A DNA stretch of 64,000 bases from Flavobacterium sp. I-STPP5a (GCF_009764685.1 NZ_VHLM01000010.1:1-64000), one strand, 5' to 3'. Counted from the first letter of the stretch, positions 39,908 to 51,531 are shown. Numbers and translations: made by a program. The notes: generated by a model from the sequence alone, not told the origin.

Positions 39908-42745
39908 ATGACTAAACTCTATCACCTATTGTTTTTTATCTTTTGCTGGATTAACGTTCAGGCGCAAGAAAGCACTGGTTTTTTTGGTAAAATAATCGAT
40001 TCAAAAACTCAAAATCCCATTCCATTTGTTGTAGTTAGTGTGCAAAATACAACTCTAATGCAAATTACAAATCAAGAAGGTAAGTTTGCTTTTCAAGATG
40101 TTGCACCAGGTTCTATTTTAGTATTGGTGCGCAGTCAAGGCTATAAAGATGGCTTGTATCCGCTGGAGATAACAGCCGGAAAAATGGTTGACTTAGGAAA
40201 TATAAGTCTTCAAGATGATCAATCTTTAGACTTGCAAAGTAGCATTATCACATTAATGGATAGTGATTTTAATGATGAGAACAGTTCCTCAGAAAGTACC
40301 TCTGGATTATTGCAATCATCTCGGGACGCTTTTCTACAAGCTGCCGCTTTCAACTGGGGACAAGCTCGTTTTAGAGTACGAGGTTTAGATAGTGAACATT
40401 CCACGATGATGATCAATGGGGTTACCATGAATAAGGTTTATGATGGTAGACCACAATGGGGTGAATGGGGCGGCTTAAATGATGCACTTCGCAATCAAGA
40501 ATTTACCTTAGGAACAGCTCCTTCTGATTATACTTTTGGAGGCATCCTTGGAACACAAGAAATAAATACTCGAGCCTCCATTTATAGACCCGGAACCAGA
40601 ATTACATTTTCTGGAACTAATACAAATTACAATTGGCGCTCTATGGCTACGCATGCGTCTGGCATGAGTAAAAAGGGTTGGGCTTATGTGGTTTCTGCTG
40701 GGAAGCGCTGGGCTCAAGAAGGCTATTTTGAAGGAACAAATTACGATTCGAATTCGTTTTTTGTAAGCCTCGAAAAAAAGTTAGGAAGTCAGCATGCTCT
40801 TAACCTTACTGCTTTTTACACACCAAATTCTAGAGCTAAAAATTCGCCAAATACTGATGAAGTAACGCAATTAACCAATCCCAGATACAACTCTTACTGG
40901 GGTTTTCAAGAGGGTAAAAAACGAAATGCTCGTGTAAAAACCATTGAGGAACCCATTTTTATGCTCAATCATTATTTTAAAGTCAATGATAAAACAAACT
41001 GGAACACTAGTGTTTTTTATCAAATAGGGACTACCGCAAACAGCACCATTGATTTTCAAAATGCCAATAGTCCAGATCCAACAAATTATAGAAAGTTACC
41101 TAGTTTTTATACCTCACTATACGCACCAGATGAAGGGGAGTTCTCTGGTGCATTTACTCCTGATTTTGATAATGCCGAAAAGAGCAAGGCCGCTTTTTTA
41201 GCTAATCCGCAACTTGACTGGAGATCTTTATACTTAGCCAATCAAACACCTGTTCTAGATGGAAACGGAAACATTACAGGTTATGAACCCACAAGAAGTA
41301 AGTATGTTTTATATGAAGATCAAGTACAGGCCGAAACAGGGTCAGTAACAACAAATGTTAGCGCTGCATTATCTGAAAACACTTTCATGAACGCCGGAGC
41401 TTCTTTCAAGAAAATGAAATCTAACAATTCCCAGGTTTTAGTTGATCTTTTGGGAGGTTCTTATTTTAATGATATCGATGCTTTTTATGAAGGGAATCAA
41501 TCACAATCAGATTTAAACAATCCCAACAGACAAGTAGGAGTAGGAGACAAATACGGATATAATTTTAATTTTTTTGCCACTGTTTTAGATGCTTTTACAC
41601 AGTTTAAATTCAGTTACAATAAAGTCGATTTTTATTTGGCACAGCAATTTTCAGCAACAAGCTATCAACGCGAAGGCTTGTATAAAAACGGTATTTACGA
41701 GACAAATTCTTTTGGCAAAAGTGACGTAGTAGCCTTTGAAAACTTTGGATTTAAAGGGGGTTTAAGTTTCAAAATTTCGGGTAAACAAGTTTTGGTATTA
41801 AATGCAGCTCACGCAACAAAGGCGCCTACTTTAAGAAATACGTTTGCCAATGCCAGACTCAATAACGCCATTGTAACTGGTATAGAAAGCGAAACCAATA
41901 GTAGCGTTGATGCTAGTTATGTGTACCGTTCTCCAAAATTGAAAGCTAGAGCAACAGCTTACTTCTCGAAATTAAGAAATGCTAGTCAAATTTCATTTTT
42001 TTATGCCGAAGGAATTTTTGATGACGGCGCAGGTTTTTTAAACGCAGATGCCTTTGTAAGTCAAACGCTCACCAAATTAAACAAGAAAAATATAGGTGCC
42101 GAGTTGAGTTTAGAATACCAATTGACTCAAACCATAAAAACCACATTTGCTGCTGCAGTGGGCCAGTATACCTTTGATAATAATCCAAAAGTTACGCTCA
42201 CAAATGATGCTGCAGCAACCCCAGAAAATAATGCTCCTGTATTTGATTTTGGAAAAGCATCTCTTAAAAATTACAAACAAGCAGGAATGCCTCAGCAGGC
42301 ATACTCGCTGGGACTAGAGTACAGAGACCCAAAATACTGGTGGATCAGTGCCAATGTAAATTATTTAACAAACACTTATATTGATGTAGCTCCCATTTTA
42401 AGAACCGAAATTTTTTATAAAAATCCAGCAAATGGTTTAAATTTTCCTGAGGCTACAGAGGAACGCGCAGCACAATTATTAAGACAAGAAAAGTTTGATC
42501 CGGTAACCTTGCTCAATATTATAGGAGGAAAATCATGGATTATTTATGGTAAAAATGTAGGTGTTTTTGCAAGTATCAATAACGTACTCAATACAACCTA
42601 TAAAACAGGAGGATTTGAGCAAGCCCGTAATGCTAATTTTAGAGAAATCAATCAAGATGTTAGTAGCGGAACCCCCTCTTTTGGACCCAAATATTTTTAT
42701 GGATATGGCCGAACTTATTTTGTAAATCTTTATATCAATTTTTAA
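39908..42745 (+). CDS. TonB-dependent receptor (Oar-like, CarboxypepD_reg-like N-terminus)
   Basis: A 945-residue outer-membrane protein from ATG 39908; the longer frame from 39791 is rejected because the signal peptide (MTKLYHLLFFIFCWINVQAQ) begins here. Order: signal peptide, a CarboxypepD_reg-like beta domain (about 25-105, IIDSKTQNPIPFVVVSVQNT), a plug with FRVRGLDSEHSTMMINGVTM, then a 22-strand-type barrel ending in aromatic residues (YFVNLYINF). It takes up a ligand with TonB energy. It is followed after 10 bp by a DUF5689 lipoprotein and then an FKBP gene, a common flavobacterial trio. No SusD partner is present. Confidence 0.9.
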   Translation: MTKLYHLLFFIFCWINVQAQESTGFFGKIIDSKTQNPIPFVVVSVQNTTLMQITNQEGKFAFQDVAPGSILVLVRSQGYKDGLYPLEITAGKMVDLGNISLQDDQSLDLQSSIITLMDSDFNDENSSSESTSGLLQSSRDAFLQAAAFNWGQARFRVRGLDSEHSTMMINGVTMNKVYDGRPQWGEWGGLNDALRNQEFTLGTAPSDYTFGGILGTQEINTRASIYRPGTRITFSGTNTNYNWRSMATHASGMSKKGWAYVVSAGKRWAQEGYFEGTNYDSNSFFVSLEKKLGSQHALNLTAFYTPNSRAKNSPNTDEVTQLTNPRYNSYWGFQEGKKRNARVKTIEEPIFMLNHYFKVNDKTNWNTSVFYQIGTTANSTIDFQNANSPDPTNYRKLPSFYTSLYAPDEGEFSGAFTPDFDNAEKSKAAFLANPQLDWRSLYLANQTPVLDGNGNITGYEPTRSKYVLYEDQVQAETGSVTTNVSAALSENTFMNAGASFKKMKSNNSQVLVDLLGGSYFNDIDAFYEGNQSQSDLNNPNRQVGVGDKYGYNFNFFATVLDAFTQFKFSYNKVDFYLAQQFSATSYQREGLYKNGIYETNSFGKSDVVAFENFGFKGGLSFKISGKQVLVLNAAHATKAPTLRNTFANARLNNAIVTGIESETNSSVDASYVYRSPKLKARATAYFSKLRNASQISFFYAEGIFDDGAGFLNADAFVSQTLTKLNKKNIGAELSLEYQLTQTIKTTFAAAVGQYTFDNNPKVTLTNDAAATPENNAPVFDFGKASLKNYKQAGMPQQAYSLGLEYRDPKYWWISANVNYLTNTYIDVAPILRTEIFYKNPANGLNFPEATEERAAQLLRQEKFDPVTLLNIIGGKSWIIYGKNVGVFASINNVLNTTYKTGGFEQARNANFREINQDVSSGTPSFGPKYFYGYGRTYFVNLYINF

Positions 42746-42755
42746 TTCAAATCAC

Positions 42756-44105
42756 ATGGAATTTCAACGCTATCTTTTTATAGTTTTATTGCTGGTTTTA
42801 TACAGTGGTTGCGTACCAGATGAATTGCCTGCACCTAAACTTACCTGCAACCAGCCTACTTTAGTCACTAACAAATCAGTGAAGGATATTCATACTACTG
42901 CAAATGCTATTGTAACGCAGTACAAGTATGATGATATTGTAGAAGCTTATGTAGTCTCTAGTGACGAATCTGGAAATTTTTTTAAATCAATATCCTTTCA
43001 AACCTTGGCAACAGCCACAACTCCAGCACTAGGTTTTAGCGTTCCTATTGATGCTACAAATTTGTATATAGAGTATAGAGTAGGGAATAAAGTGTATATA
43101 AAACTTAAGGATTTGTACACAGATATAGATTTTGGCGGGGTACGCATAGGAAACATATTTGTGAATTCATACAATCAGGGAGGTGTAGGAAGATTATCTC
43201 AAAATAATTATAAGAAAATTTTACATGCTTCTTGTGAGACGGTAAATGAGGAAAAACTTGTACGTAAAGGAACGATGGAGGCTTTACTTAAAGATGAAAA
43301 TTTAAACACTTTGATAGAATTTACAGAGGTACAGTTTGCCGAAAATGCCATCGGGCGCAGCTATTTTGAAGAATCAAATAATGTAGGAGGTGCTACAAAC
43401 TGGGGTTTGAATGATAAAATGGGAAATCAAGTGTATGTAAGAACGAGTAGTTTTGCTAATTTTTCCTCAAAAATAATTCCGGATAAAAGCGGTAAAGTTC
43501 GAGGCATACTCACTAAATACGGAAATGATTTTCAGTTATTACCTCGTTCAGAGAAAGATATTGTATTAACAGCTCCTAGAGCAACTCCTTTTTTCTCTCA
43601 AAATTTTGATCAAGTGCCAGACAATTCCACTTTAAGTTTGCCAGGCTGGGGTAATTTTGTACAAGCCGGTTCTTTATTCTGGAAAGGTGCGCTATATGCA
43701 GGTAACGGCTTTGCTGAGTTTAGTATATCTGGAACCAGGGTGAATTCTAATATTGCGTGGCTTGTGACGCCTAAAATTGATATGGATCAACATACAAAAG
43801 AGGTGCTGACTTTTAGAGCAGCACAACATCGATTGGATATTGATTCACCATTAAATTCCTTAGAGGTATATGTCTCAACGGATTTTGATGGGTTGAATGT
43901 TGCCACTGCCACTTGGACCCGACTAGTAGCAAACCTGCCCAAACAAGCTACGCCTTGGAACCAATTTATAGGCAGCGGCGCCATTGATTTATCAGCGTAC
44001 AAAGGAAAAATTAATATTGCTTTTAAGTATACAGGATCAGGACGTAATTTAGCACTTGACGGAACATTTCAAGTAGATGATGTACAAGTTTTTGGAGAAA
44101 AATGA
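42756..44105 (+). CDS. DUF5689 lipoprotein with choice-of-anchor domain
   Basis: A 449-residue protein with lipobox YSGCV (Cys at about 19). The middle (about 40-250) matches DUF5689: IVEAYVVSSDESGNFFKSIS and LYIEYRVGNKVYIKLKDLYT, an OB-like nucleic-acid- or glycan-binding type fold by family description. Residues about 285-449 form a beta-sandwich of the choice-of-anchor J type (FSQNFDQVP...LPGWGNF, FQVDDVQVF). It is likely the surface partner of the preceding TonB receptor, starting 10 bp after it. Confidence 0.88.
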   Translation: MEFQRYLFIVLLLVLYSGCVPDELPAPKLTCNQPTLVTNKSVKDIHTTANAIVTQYKYDDIVEAYVVSSDESGNFFKSISFQTLATATTPALGFSVPIDATNLYIEYRVGNKVYIKLKDLYTDIDFGGVRIGNIFVNSYNQGGVGRLSQNNYKKILHASCETVNEEKLVRKGTMEALLKDENLNTLIEFTEVQFAENAIGRSYFEESNNVGGATNWGLNDKMGNQVYVRTSSFANFSSKIIPDKSGKVRGILTKYGNDFQLLPRSEKDIVLTAPRATPFFSQNFDQVPDNSTLSLPGWGNFVQAGSLFWKGALYAGNGFAEFSISGTRVNSNIAWLVTPKIDMDQHTKEVLTFRAAQHRLDIDSPLNSLEVYVSTDFDGLNVATATWTRLVANLPKQATPWNQFIGSGAIDLSAYKGKINIAFKYTGSGRNLALDGTFQVDDVQVFGEK

Positions 44106-44133
44106 TTTCTCTTTATTATCATTCTTGAATTGC

Positions 44134-44141
44134 TATATTTG
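44134..44141 (+). promoter_or_regulatory. -7 box upstream of the FKBP gene
   Basis: TATATTTG fits TAnnTTTG, 25 bp before ATG 44166. It suggests the isomerase also has its own promoter. Confidence 0.45.
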
Positions 44142-44165
44142 CAGCAATAATTAATAATAAAACCT

Positions 44166-44627
44166 ATGAAATCTATAGTACTTGCCCTTATTTCTATCTT
44201 ATTTCTATCTTGTTTGGGGGACAATGAAGCACCAAAACCGGTAGACTACACTGCACAAAATGAAAAAGAAATAGTAGATTATATTGCTAAAAATAAATTG
44301 AATGCCGTAAAAACAGGTACTGGATTGTACTATGTGATTAATGATCCTGGAACCGGTGATCAGCCAAAAGCAACCTCAAACGTAACGGTAGTCTACAAAG
44401 GATATTTTACCAATGGATCTGTATTTGATGAAAGTAAACCTGAGGGACTTTCTTTTGGTTTAAACCAAGTAATAAGAGGCTGGACTGAAGGAATTCCTTT
44501 TTTCAAAAAAGGGGGTAGCGGGATTTTATTAATTCCGGCACACTTAGGCTATGGAAGTAATGCAAATGGTCCTATTCCTGGAGGATCGGTTCTTATTTTT
44601 GATGTGAAGTTGATCTCGATAAATTAA
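44166..44627 (+). CDS. FKBP-type peptidyl-prolyl isomerase lipoprotein
   Basis: A 153-residue protein with lipobox FLSCL (Cys at about 16) followed by a short helical linker and one FKBP_C domain (about 65-153): VTVVYKGYFTNGSVFDES, VIRGWTEGIPFFKKGG (with the active-site Trp) and IPAHLGYGS. Key FKBP residues (Tyr, Phe, Asp, Val-Ile, Trp, Tyr) are present. It catalyses cis-trans proline isomerisation in the envelope, possibly helping fold the adjacent outer-membrane receptor. Confidence 0.93.
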   Translation: MKSIVLALISILFLSCLGDNEAPKPVDYTAQNEKEIVDYIAKNKLNAVKTGTGLYYVINDPGTGDQPKATSNVTVVYKGYFTNGSVFDESKPEGLSFGLNQVIRGWTEGIPFFKKGGSGILLIPAHLGYGSNANGPIPGGSVLIFDVKLISIN

Positions 44628-44650
44628 GAATTTCTTTCTGTCTAGTCCTG

Positions 44651-44689
44651 AAAAAGAGAAACCTACTCCTGTGGGTTTCTCTTTTTTTT
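44651..44689 (+). terminator. rho-independent terminator after the FKBP gene
   Basis: AAAAAGAGAAACC pairs with GGTTTCTCTTTTT and continues into a T run. Confidence 0.9.
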
Positions 44690-44724
44690 ACATTTTACAT
44701 TTTACATTTTACATTTTACATTTT
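44690..44724. repeat. five tandem copies of the heptamer ACATTTT
   Basis: Perfect 7-bp unit repeated five times, directly after the terminator and about 100 bp before the next gene. The length may vary by slippage. Confidence 0.9.
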
Positions 44725-44825
44725 TGTTTCCTAATTCTTCAAAATATAAAGGTTAATATAAATCAAAACACAAAAGAATCATCCCTTTTTGTATTTTAGC
44801 GGCCCCAAATCGAAATTAAATTCAA

Positions 44826-45692
44826 ATGAAGACCTATCTTTTTTTCCTTATTATGTTGGCAATGCCATGCCTATTATTAAGTCAAACTTCCAAGCCTGAG
44901 GTAAAAATAAAAGCCATAAAGTGCGTAAAAACAAATTTTAAAAATTTGAAAAGTGGAGAGATTACCCACAAAGATTACACCTTTAAAGACGGTAAATTAA
45001 TAAGCATCAAAACCTCTGATGTAATTCAAAGTTTTTTTTACAATCCAAAGGAACTATTGGACATGACCGTTAAAGAGCGTGTAGGGAGTAATTGGAAAGA
45101 GGTTATAAATTATTCGTACAACAACAATGATCAGCTCATAAAGTTTACCAAAAAATACGAAGAAGGCGGAGAACTGGTTACTAAAACCGTAACCATAAGC
45201 TATGAAGGTTCACGCGTAAAAGTAACTACTAAAAAAAGCACCAACCACCAAACCGTGCTGGATGACAATGAATATGTAGTTGAAAATGGAATTATAGTTA
45301 GACGCTCCACAAGAGATAGAAACCAACAAATTGTTAAAAAAGTAGAGTACCTTTATTTTAAAGAAAACCCCATACGCCACAAAGATTTATTGGGTGACAA
45401 ACAAATAAAAAACTTCACCTTTGATGATAAAAATTCAGTAAACGCCTTGCTGGTTCAAAATATTTTTGGAACGCATTATAAAGTTATTGTACCCATTATT
45501 TCATTTCATGAAGAAGAATTTGAGTTTGAATCTATTGGCAATAACAATGTTTTAAATTTTAGTTCCACCGCAGTAGATGCCGTAGGAAAAACAAGGAAGT
45601 ACAAGTACAACGCCGCAAATTTCCCAGTATCATGTTCTCTTATAGAATCAAACGGAATTGTAAAAACTGAAATTAGCTATAGTTATGAGTAA
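44826..45692 (+). CDS. exported protein of unknown function
   Basis: A 288-residue protein with a signal peptide (cleavage near LSQTSKPE, residue about 21). The mature part has repeated Y-x-Y/N-x-x-x-Q/K-L-x-x-x-T units (VINYSYNNNDQLIKFTKKYE, VEYLYFKENPIRHK) of the beta-repeat type seen in YD/DUF4595-like flavobacterial proteins. No enzyme motif visible. It is monocistronic and ends at a strong terminator. Confidence 0.78.
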   Translation: MKTYLFFLIMLAMPCLLLSQTSKPEVKIKAIKCVKTNFKNLKSGEITHKDYTFKDGKLISIKTSDVIQSFFYNPKELLDMTVKERVGSNWKEVINYSYNNNDQLIKFTKKYEEGGELVTKTVTISYEGSRVKVTTKKSTNHQTVLDDNEYVVENGIIVRRSTRDRNQQIVKKVEYLYFKENPIRHKDLLGDKQIKNFTFDDKNSVNALLVQNIFGTHYKVIVPIISFHEEEFEFESIGNNNVLNFSSTAVDAVGKTRKYKYNAANFPVSCSLIESNGIVKTEISYSYE

Positions 45693-45720
45693 GGCATCAT
45701 TACAAACAAATTTATACACA

Positions 45721-45747
45721 AAAGGCTGTCCTACAAGACAGCCTTTT
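45721..45747. terminator. bidirectional terminator between convergent genes
   Basis: AAAGGCTGTC and GACAGCCTTT pair around a 6-nt loop with T run on the plus strand and A run upstream. It serves the exported-protein gene and possibly the convergent GH97 gene. Confidence 0.85.
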
Positions 45748-45767
45748 CATATTTAATGATTACTTAA

Positions 45768-47900
<2,133 letters not shown>

Positions 47901-47976
47901 TCAAGTTAATGTTATGTTTAAAAATTTGGCGCAAGCGATAACGCAGCCACAATCACAATTTTTAAACCCTTAAAAA

Positions 47977-48005
47977 CAAAAGTAATCTCTTTTTTATTAT
48001 TTCAA
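47977..48005 (-). promoter_or_regulatory. promoter of susB
   Basis: On the minus strand TTG (48005-48003), an 18-bp spacer and TACTTTTG (47984-47977) fit the TTG-N17-23-TAnnTTTG layout. The predicted leader is about 80 nt. Confidence 0.6.
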
Positions 48006-48168
48006 GTACAAATTTGTTTAATCTGAACTGGAGTGAAAGCAAGTACCTAGGAACGCCAATTTCTTTTCTAGGAAAGTTACCTTTTGGCTTGACCGCAAAA
48101 AAACTATCATTATTCACGGCAAATACATTTTTATAAACCCATAGCTTCATAAGTCGCTTACAAATCCG

Positions 48169-48176
48169 TAAATTTG
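48169..48176 (+). promoter_or_regulatory. -7 box of hflX
   Basis: TAAATTTG fits TAnnTTTG and lies 17 bp before ATG 48193, giving a very short leader. Confidence 0.5.
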
Positions 48177-48192
48177 TAGCTTATTCAATGAC

Positions 48193-49449
48193 ATGTTAGA
48201 AAAAGAAGTAATCAATTTCGAAAAAACCGCTTTAGTTGGTATCGTAACTCAAAATCAAAGTGAAGAAAAGTTAAAAGAATACCTAGACGAATTAGAGTTT
48301 TTAACCTACACCGCTGGTGGAGAGGTAATCAAACGCTTTTCACAAAAAATGGAGCGCCCTAATCCCAAAACGTTTGTTGGTACCGGAAAAATAGAAGAAA
48401 TTCACCTTTTTGTAAAAGAAAATGGGATTTCGACCCTAGTTTTTGACGACGAATTATCGCCGTCACAACAAAAAAATATATCCAAGATTATCACCGAATG
48501 TAAAATTCTAGATCGTACCCACCTTATTCTAGACATTTTTGCGCAACGTGCAGAAACCTCTTATGCCCGTACCCAAGTGGAACTAGCACAATGTATTTAT
48601 ATGTTGCCACGTTTGTCCGGACTTTGGACACACTTAGAGCGTCAAAAAGGAGGAATTGGGATGCGCGGACCTGGTGAAACAGAGATTGAAACCGACCGTC
48701 GTATTGTGCGCGACCGTATAGCCTTACTCAAAGACAAAATCAAAACCATTGACAAACAGATGGGCGTGCAACGCAGCAACCGTGGTGCCATGGTTCGTGT
48801 GGCGCTAGTTGGGTATACCAATGTTGGGAAATCTACTTTGATGAATGCCGTGGGTAAAAGTGATGTTTTTGTAGAGAACAAACTTTTTGCAACGTTAGAT
48901 ACTACCGTGCGCAAAGTAGTTATCAAAAACTTGCCTTTCCTGCTTTCGGATACCGTAGGATTCATCAGAAAATTGCCTACGCAGTTGGTTGATTCTTTCA
49001 AAAGTACTCTTGATGAGGTACGCGAGGCCGATTTATTGCTGCACGTAGTCGATATTTCGCACCCAGATTTTGAAGATCATATCGAGTCGGTAAATCAAAC
49101 CTTGCAAGACATCAAGGCCCATGACAAACCCGTAATTATGGTGTTCAACAAAATTGACGCTTACAAACCGCTAGTCATTGACGAAGACGATTTGATGACC
49201 GAAAAAACTCCTAGACACTTCACGCTAGAGGAATGGAAAGCCACTTGGATGAGTAGAGTAGGAGAGCAAAACGCTTTGTTTATATCGGCCACACACAAAG
49301 AAAATTTCGAAGAATTCAGAGAACGCGTGTACGAGTCTGTGCGCCAGATACACATAACCCGTTTCCCGTACAACAAGTTTTTGTACCCAGATTATAGTGA
49401 CGCCATCGAGAAAGACGAGGAACAAGACGATGAATCCGAAATAGAATAA
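48193..49449 (+). CDS. hflX: ribosome-associated GTPase HflX
   Basis: A 418-residue protein with the HflX N-terminal domain (residues 1-190, including the NPKTFVGTGKIEEI region and GGIGMRGPGETEIETDRR), and a G domain: G1 GYTNVGKST (about 206-214), G3 DTVGF, and NKID as G4. HflX binds ribosomes and splits stalled 70S particles after heat or other stress. Length is normal. It is monocistronic, with a promoter-like box 17 bp before its start. Confidence 0.96.
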   Translation: MLEKEVINFEKTALVGIVTQNQSEEKLKEYLDELEFLTYTAGGEVIKRFSQKMERPNPKTFVGTGKIEEIHLFVKENGISTLVFDDELSPSQQKNISKIITECKILDRTHLILDIFAQRAETSYARTQVELAQCIYMLPRLSGLWTHLERQKGGIGMRGPGETEIETDRRIVRDRIALLKDKIKTIDKQMGVQRSNRGAMVRVALVGYTNVGKSTLMNAVGKSDVFVENKLFATLDTTVRKVVIKNLPFLLSDTVGFIRKLPTQLVDSFKSTLDEVREADLLLHVVDISHPDFEDHIESVNQTLQDIKAHDKPVIMVFNKIDAYKPLVIDEDDLMTEKTPRHFTLEEWKATWMSRVGEQNALFISATHKENFEEFRERVYESVRQIHITRFPYNKFLYPDYSDAIEKDEEQDDESEIE

Positions 49450-49501
49450 TCGTTTCACAACCTTATACCACATCCCTTTTGAATTTCAAGAGGGATTTTT
49501 T

Positions 49502-49660
49502 TTGGGCATGCCCCAGCTTTCACTAGCGTTGCAGCTGCGTCAGGCTGTTCGCTATATCTTTTTATATATTTTAGGCTACTAGCCTTTAAGAGGCTAGTAG
49601 CCTAAAATATATAAAAAGGATGCCGCTTCCATCCTTCATGCGGGGCTTGACGGTAATTAT
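49502..49660. repeat. REP-like palindromic element 2 with a perfect 28-bp stem
   Basis: The arms at 49558-49585 and 49591-49618 are perfect reverse complements (core TTTTAGGCTACTAGCCT) around the loop TTAAG. Flanks are GC-richer: GGGCATGCCCC and GTCAGGCTGTTCGCTATATC on the left, GGATGCCGCTTCCATCC and GCGGGGCTTGACGG on the right. The flanks can also partly pair. The layout fits mobile palindromic intergenic elements of flavobacteria. Confidence 0.8.
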
Positions 49661-49838
49661 TGACTTTCAAGACTTTTAGACTATTTGTAAGAAAAAATTA
49701 ATACATTTGGGTATCAATATAATGTGAATAACATCAAAAAGAATCTATCTCAAATATGTAGAGTAGCCTACTTTCATTGTAATTGAGGATGTGTTAAGCA
49801 TCGATATACCGAAAAACGAGAAAAAAATAAAAAAGTAC

Positions 49839-50037
49839 ATGGGAATATTTGACAATAAAGGAGAAAATGATAATAGTTTTAATTTAGAATAGAGTCCTAT
49901 TTAATTTCAGAATTTAATCCACAACCATACATAACAATGTAACAGATGAAAATGAAAATCAAAAACTATATTATTCTATTTATGAAGGAAATTATTCCGG
50001 TGATTGTTGGATATTATTCAAACTGAAAGAACAATAG
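49839..50037 (+). pseudogene. short broken gene with two frameshifts
   Basis: ATG 49839 starts MGIFDNKGENDNSFNLE and stops. A second frame continues with ESYLISEFNPQPYITM and a third with VTDENENQKLYYSIYEGNYS up to TAG 50037. Joined, these give a plausible soluble protein of about 65 residues. The family is not recognised. The rest of 49661-50242 shows no gene. Confidence 0.45.
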
Positions 50038-50242
50038 AAAAACATTGAGTCATTTGAGGGAAAATAAGAACTCAAGGTAAAAATGGATTTAGACATCAGC
50101 CTTAATGGAAAATTAGTTTTGTATTTGGGATGATTTGCCTATGTTCATCGCTCAAGTTACAATTCAGTATAATGGGCTTATTATAATTATAAAACCGCCG
50201 CATTCACAGAATGTTGGGCATCATTTTAAAAATCAGAAATCA

Positions 50243-51277
50243 ATGAAATTTAGTATTACAATTATATCTTTTATCCTTCTAATATCTTTTAAAACTATTG
50301 CACAGAATAAAAACGATAATGATTTAACCGCAAAAATCGACTCTATTTTAGAAAGCAATAACTTTAATGGAGTGGTATTCATAACCGAAAATTCAAAGCA
50401 AATATTTTCTAAAGCTATTGGGTACTCAGATTTAGATAAAAAAAATATTTTAAAATTTACGGATCAATTTGTAATAGGCTCTATTAGTAAACAAATAACA
50501 GCAGTTTTAGTATTGCGTGAATTTGAAAAAGGTAAAATTAAACTGGATGATAAAATCAATCAATATCTCACTCAGATTAACCAACCGTGGTCAAAAGAAG
50601 TAACAATTCATCAATTACTTACTCATACACATGGAATTGTAACATTAGATGAACCTTTAGAATTCGTACAAGGTTCTCAATTTCATTATTCTCAGTTAGG
50701 TTATGAATTACTTGCGCAGATTCTTGAGAAAGTATCAAACAAGAAATTTGAACAATTATCAATGGAATTTTTTAAACAATATGGATTAAAAAACACTTTC
50801 CATCCTAATAACAAAAAATATAAAAATCTGGTAAAAGGGTATGAAGAAAATGAAGATAAACTATTAGAATATGCTTCAAATAGTTTAGATAATTATGCTC
50901 CAGCTGGTGCTTTGATTTCAAATGCAGCGGATCTAGATGCATGGAATCAATTATTATATTCGGGGAAACTTGTTAAAACAGAAACTCTAAAATTGATGGA
51001 AACTAAATATGCCACCCGAATGCACCCAATTTTTGATAAAGTTGACTATGGATATGGTTTACTTTTTCAAGATGGAGAGCAAAACATACAAATTGGTGCA
51101 TTAGGGTACGCACCTGGTTTTGCTTCTGCCTGCTATTTTTATCCACAAACAAGAAGCAGTTTGATAGTTTTGGCAAATACAGCAAAAAATTTAGATAATT
51201 TTAAAATGACATTCAAAGTACATACCGAGATAATGGAATTAATGAAGAAACGAAAAAAATTAGTCGAAAAAATTTAA
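50243..51277 (+). CDS. serine hydrolase of the beta-lactamase/class C family
   Basis: A 344-residue protein from ATG 50243, where the signal peptide begins (cleavage near TIAQNKND, residue about 21); upstream frame to 50135 is not credible. The catalytic S-x-x-K is SISK (80-83); the second motif is YSQ (HYSQLGYELL) in the place of Y-x-N. HTHGI precedes it. Such proteins are penicillin-binding-like peptidases or esterases in the periplasm; a true beta-lactamase role is unlikely. Just downstream lies a thioredoxin-like remnant, so the locus has been rearranged. Confidence 0.87.
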   Translation: MKFSITIISFILLISFKTIAQNKNDNDLTAKIDSILESNNFNGVVFITENSKQIFSKAIGYSDLDKKNILKFTDQFVIGSISKQITAVLVLREFEKGKIKLDDKINQYLTQINQPWSKEVTIHQLLTHTHGIVTLDEPLEFVQGSQFHYSQLGYELLAQILEKVSNKKFEQLSMEFFKQYGLKNTFHPNNKKYKNLVKGYEENEDKLLEYASNSLDNYAPAGALISNAADLDAWNQLLYSGKLVKTETLKLMETKYATRMHPIFDKVDYGYGLLFQDGEQNIQIGALGYAPGFASACYFYPQTRSSLIVLANTAKNLDNFKMTFKVHTEIMELMKKRKKLVEKI

Positions 51278-51278
51278 A

Positions 51279-51474
51279 GGAATACGAATTAAAAAAGCAC
51301 AAGTTTGAATATAAACATATTACTAATTCAGGTAAACAGATAGAAAAACTTAAAATTGATGCATATCCAACAAGCCTAATTTTGGATAAAAATGGAGTTA
51401 TTAAAGTTTTAACCCCCGAAATAACATCAGCTGAAATGAAGGACATACAAACTACTCTTACGACCTTGTTATAA
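51279..51474 (+). pseudogene. C-terminal remnant of a TlpA-type thioredoxin-like protein
   Basis: The frame ending with TAA at 51474 reads HITNSGKQIEKLKIDAYPTS and LILDKNGVIKVLTPEI, the last half of a thioredoxin fold with the cis-Pro motif YPT. No CxxC part or start codon precedes it, because the frame upstream runs within the serine hydrolase gene. It is a truncated gene fused head-on to the hydrolase 3' end. Function lost. Confidence 0.72.
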
Positions 51475-51496
51475 ATTCAAAATTATTAAACATAAA

Positions 51497-51531
51497 AAAA
51501 CCACTTAATCTTTTCAGTATTAAGTGGTTTT
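51497..51531. terminator. bidirectional terminator
   Basis: AAAACCACTTAAT (51497-51509) and ATTAAGTGGTTTT (51519-51531) pair around a 9-nt loop. It lies between the remnant and the convergent subtilase gene. Confidence 0.88.

Noticed and set aside
44690..44724. CRISPR or minisatellite coding repeat
   Set aside because: A 7-bp unit without spacers and outside any gene.
50135..50242. 36-residue N-terminal extension of the serine hydrolase
   Set aside because: The signal peptide starts at ATG 50243 and the extension has no sensible composition.
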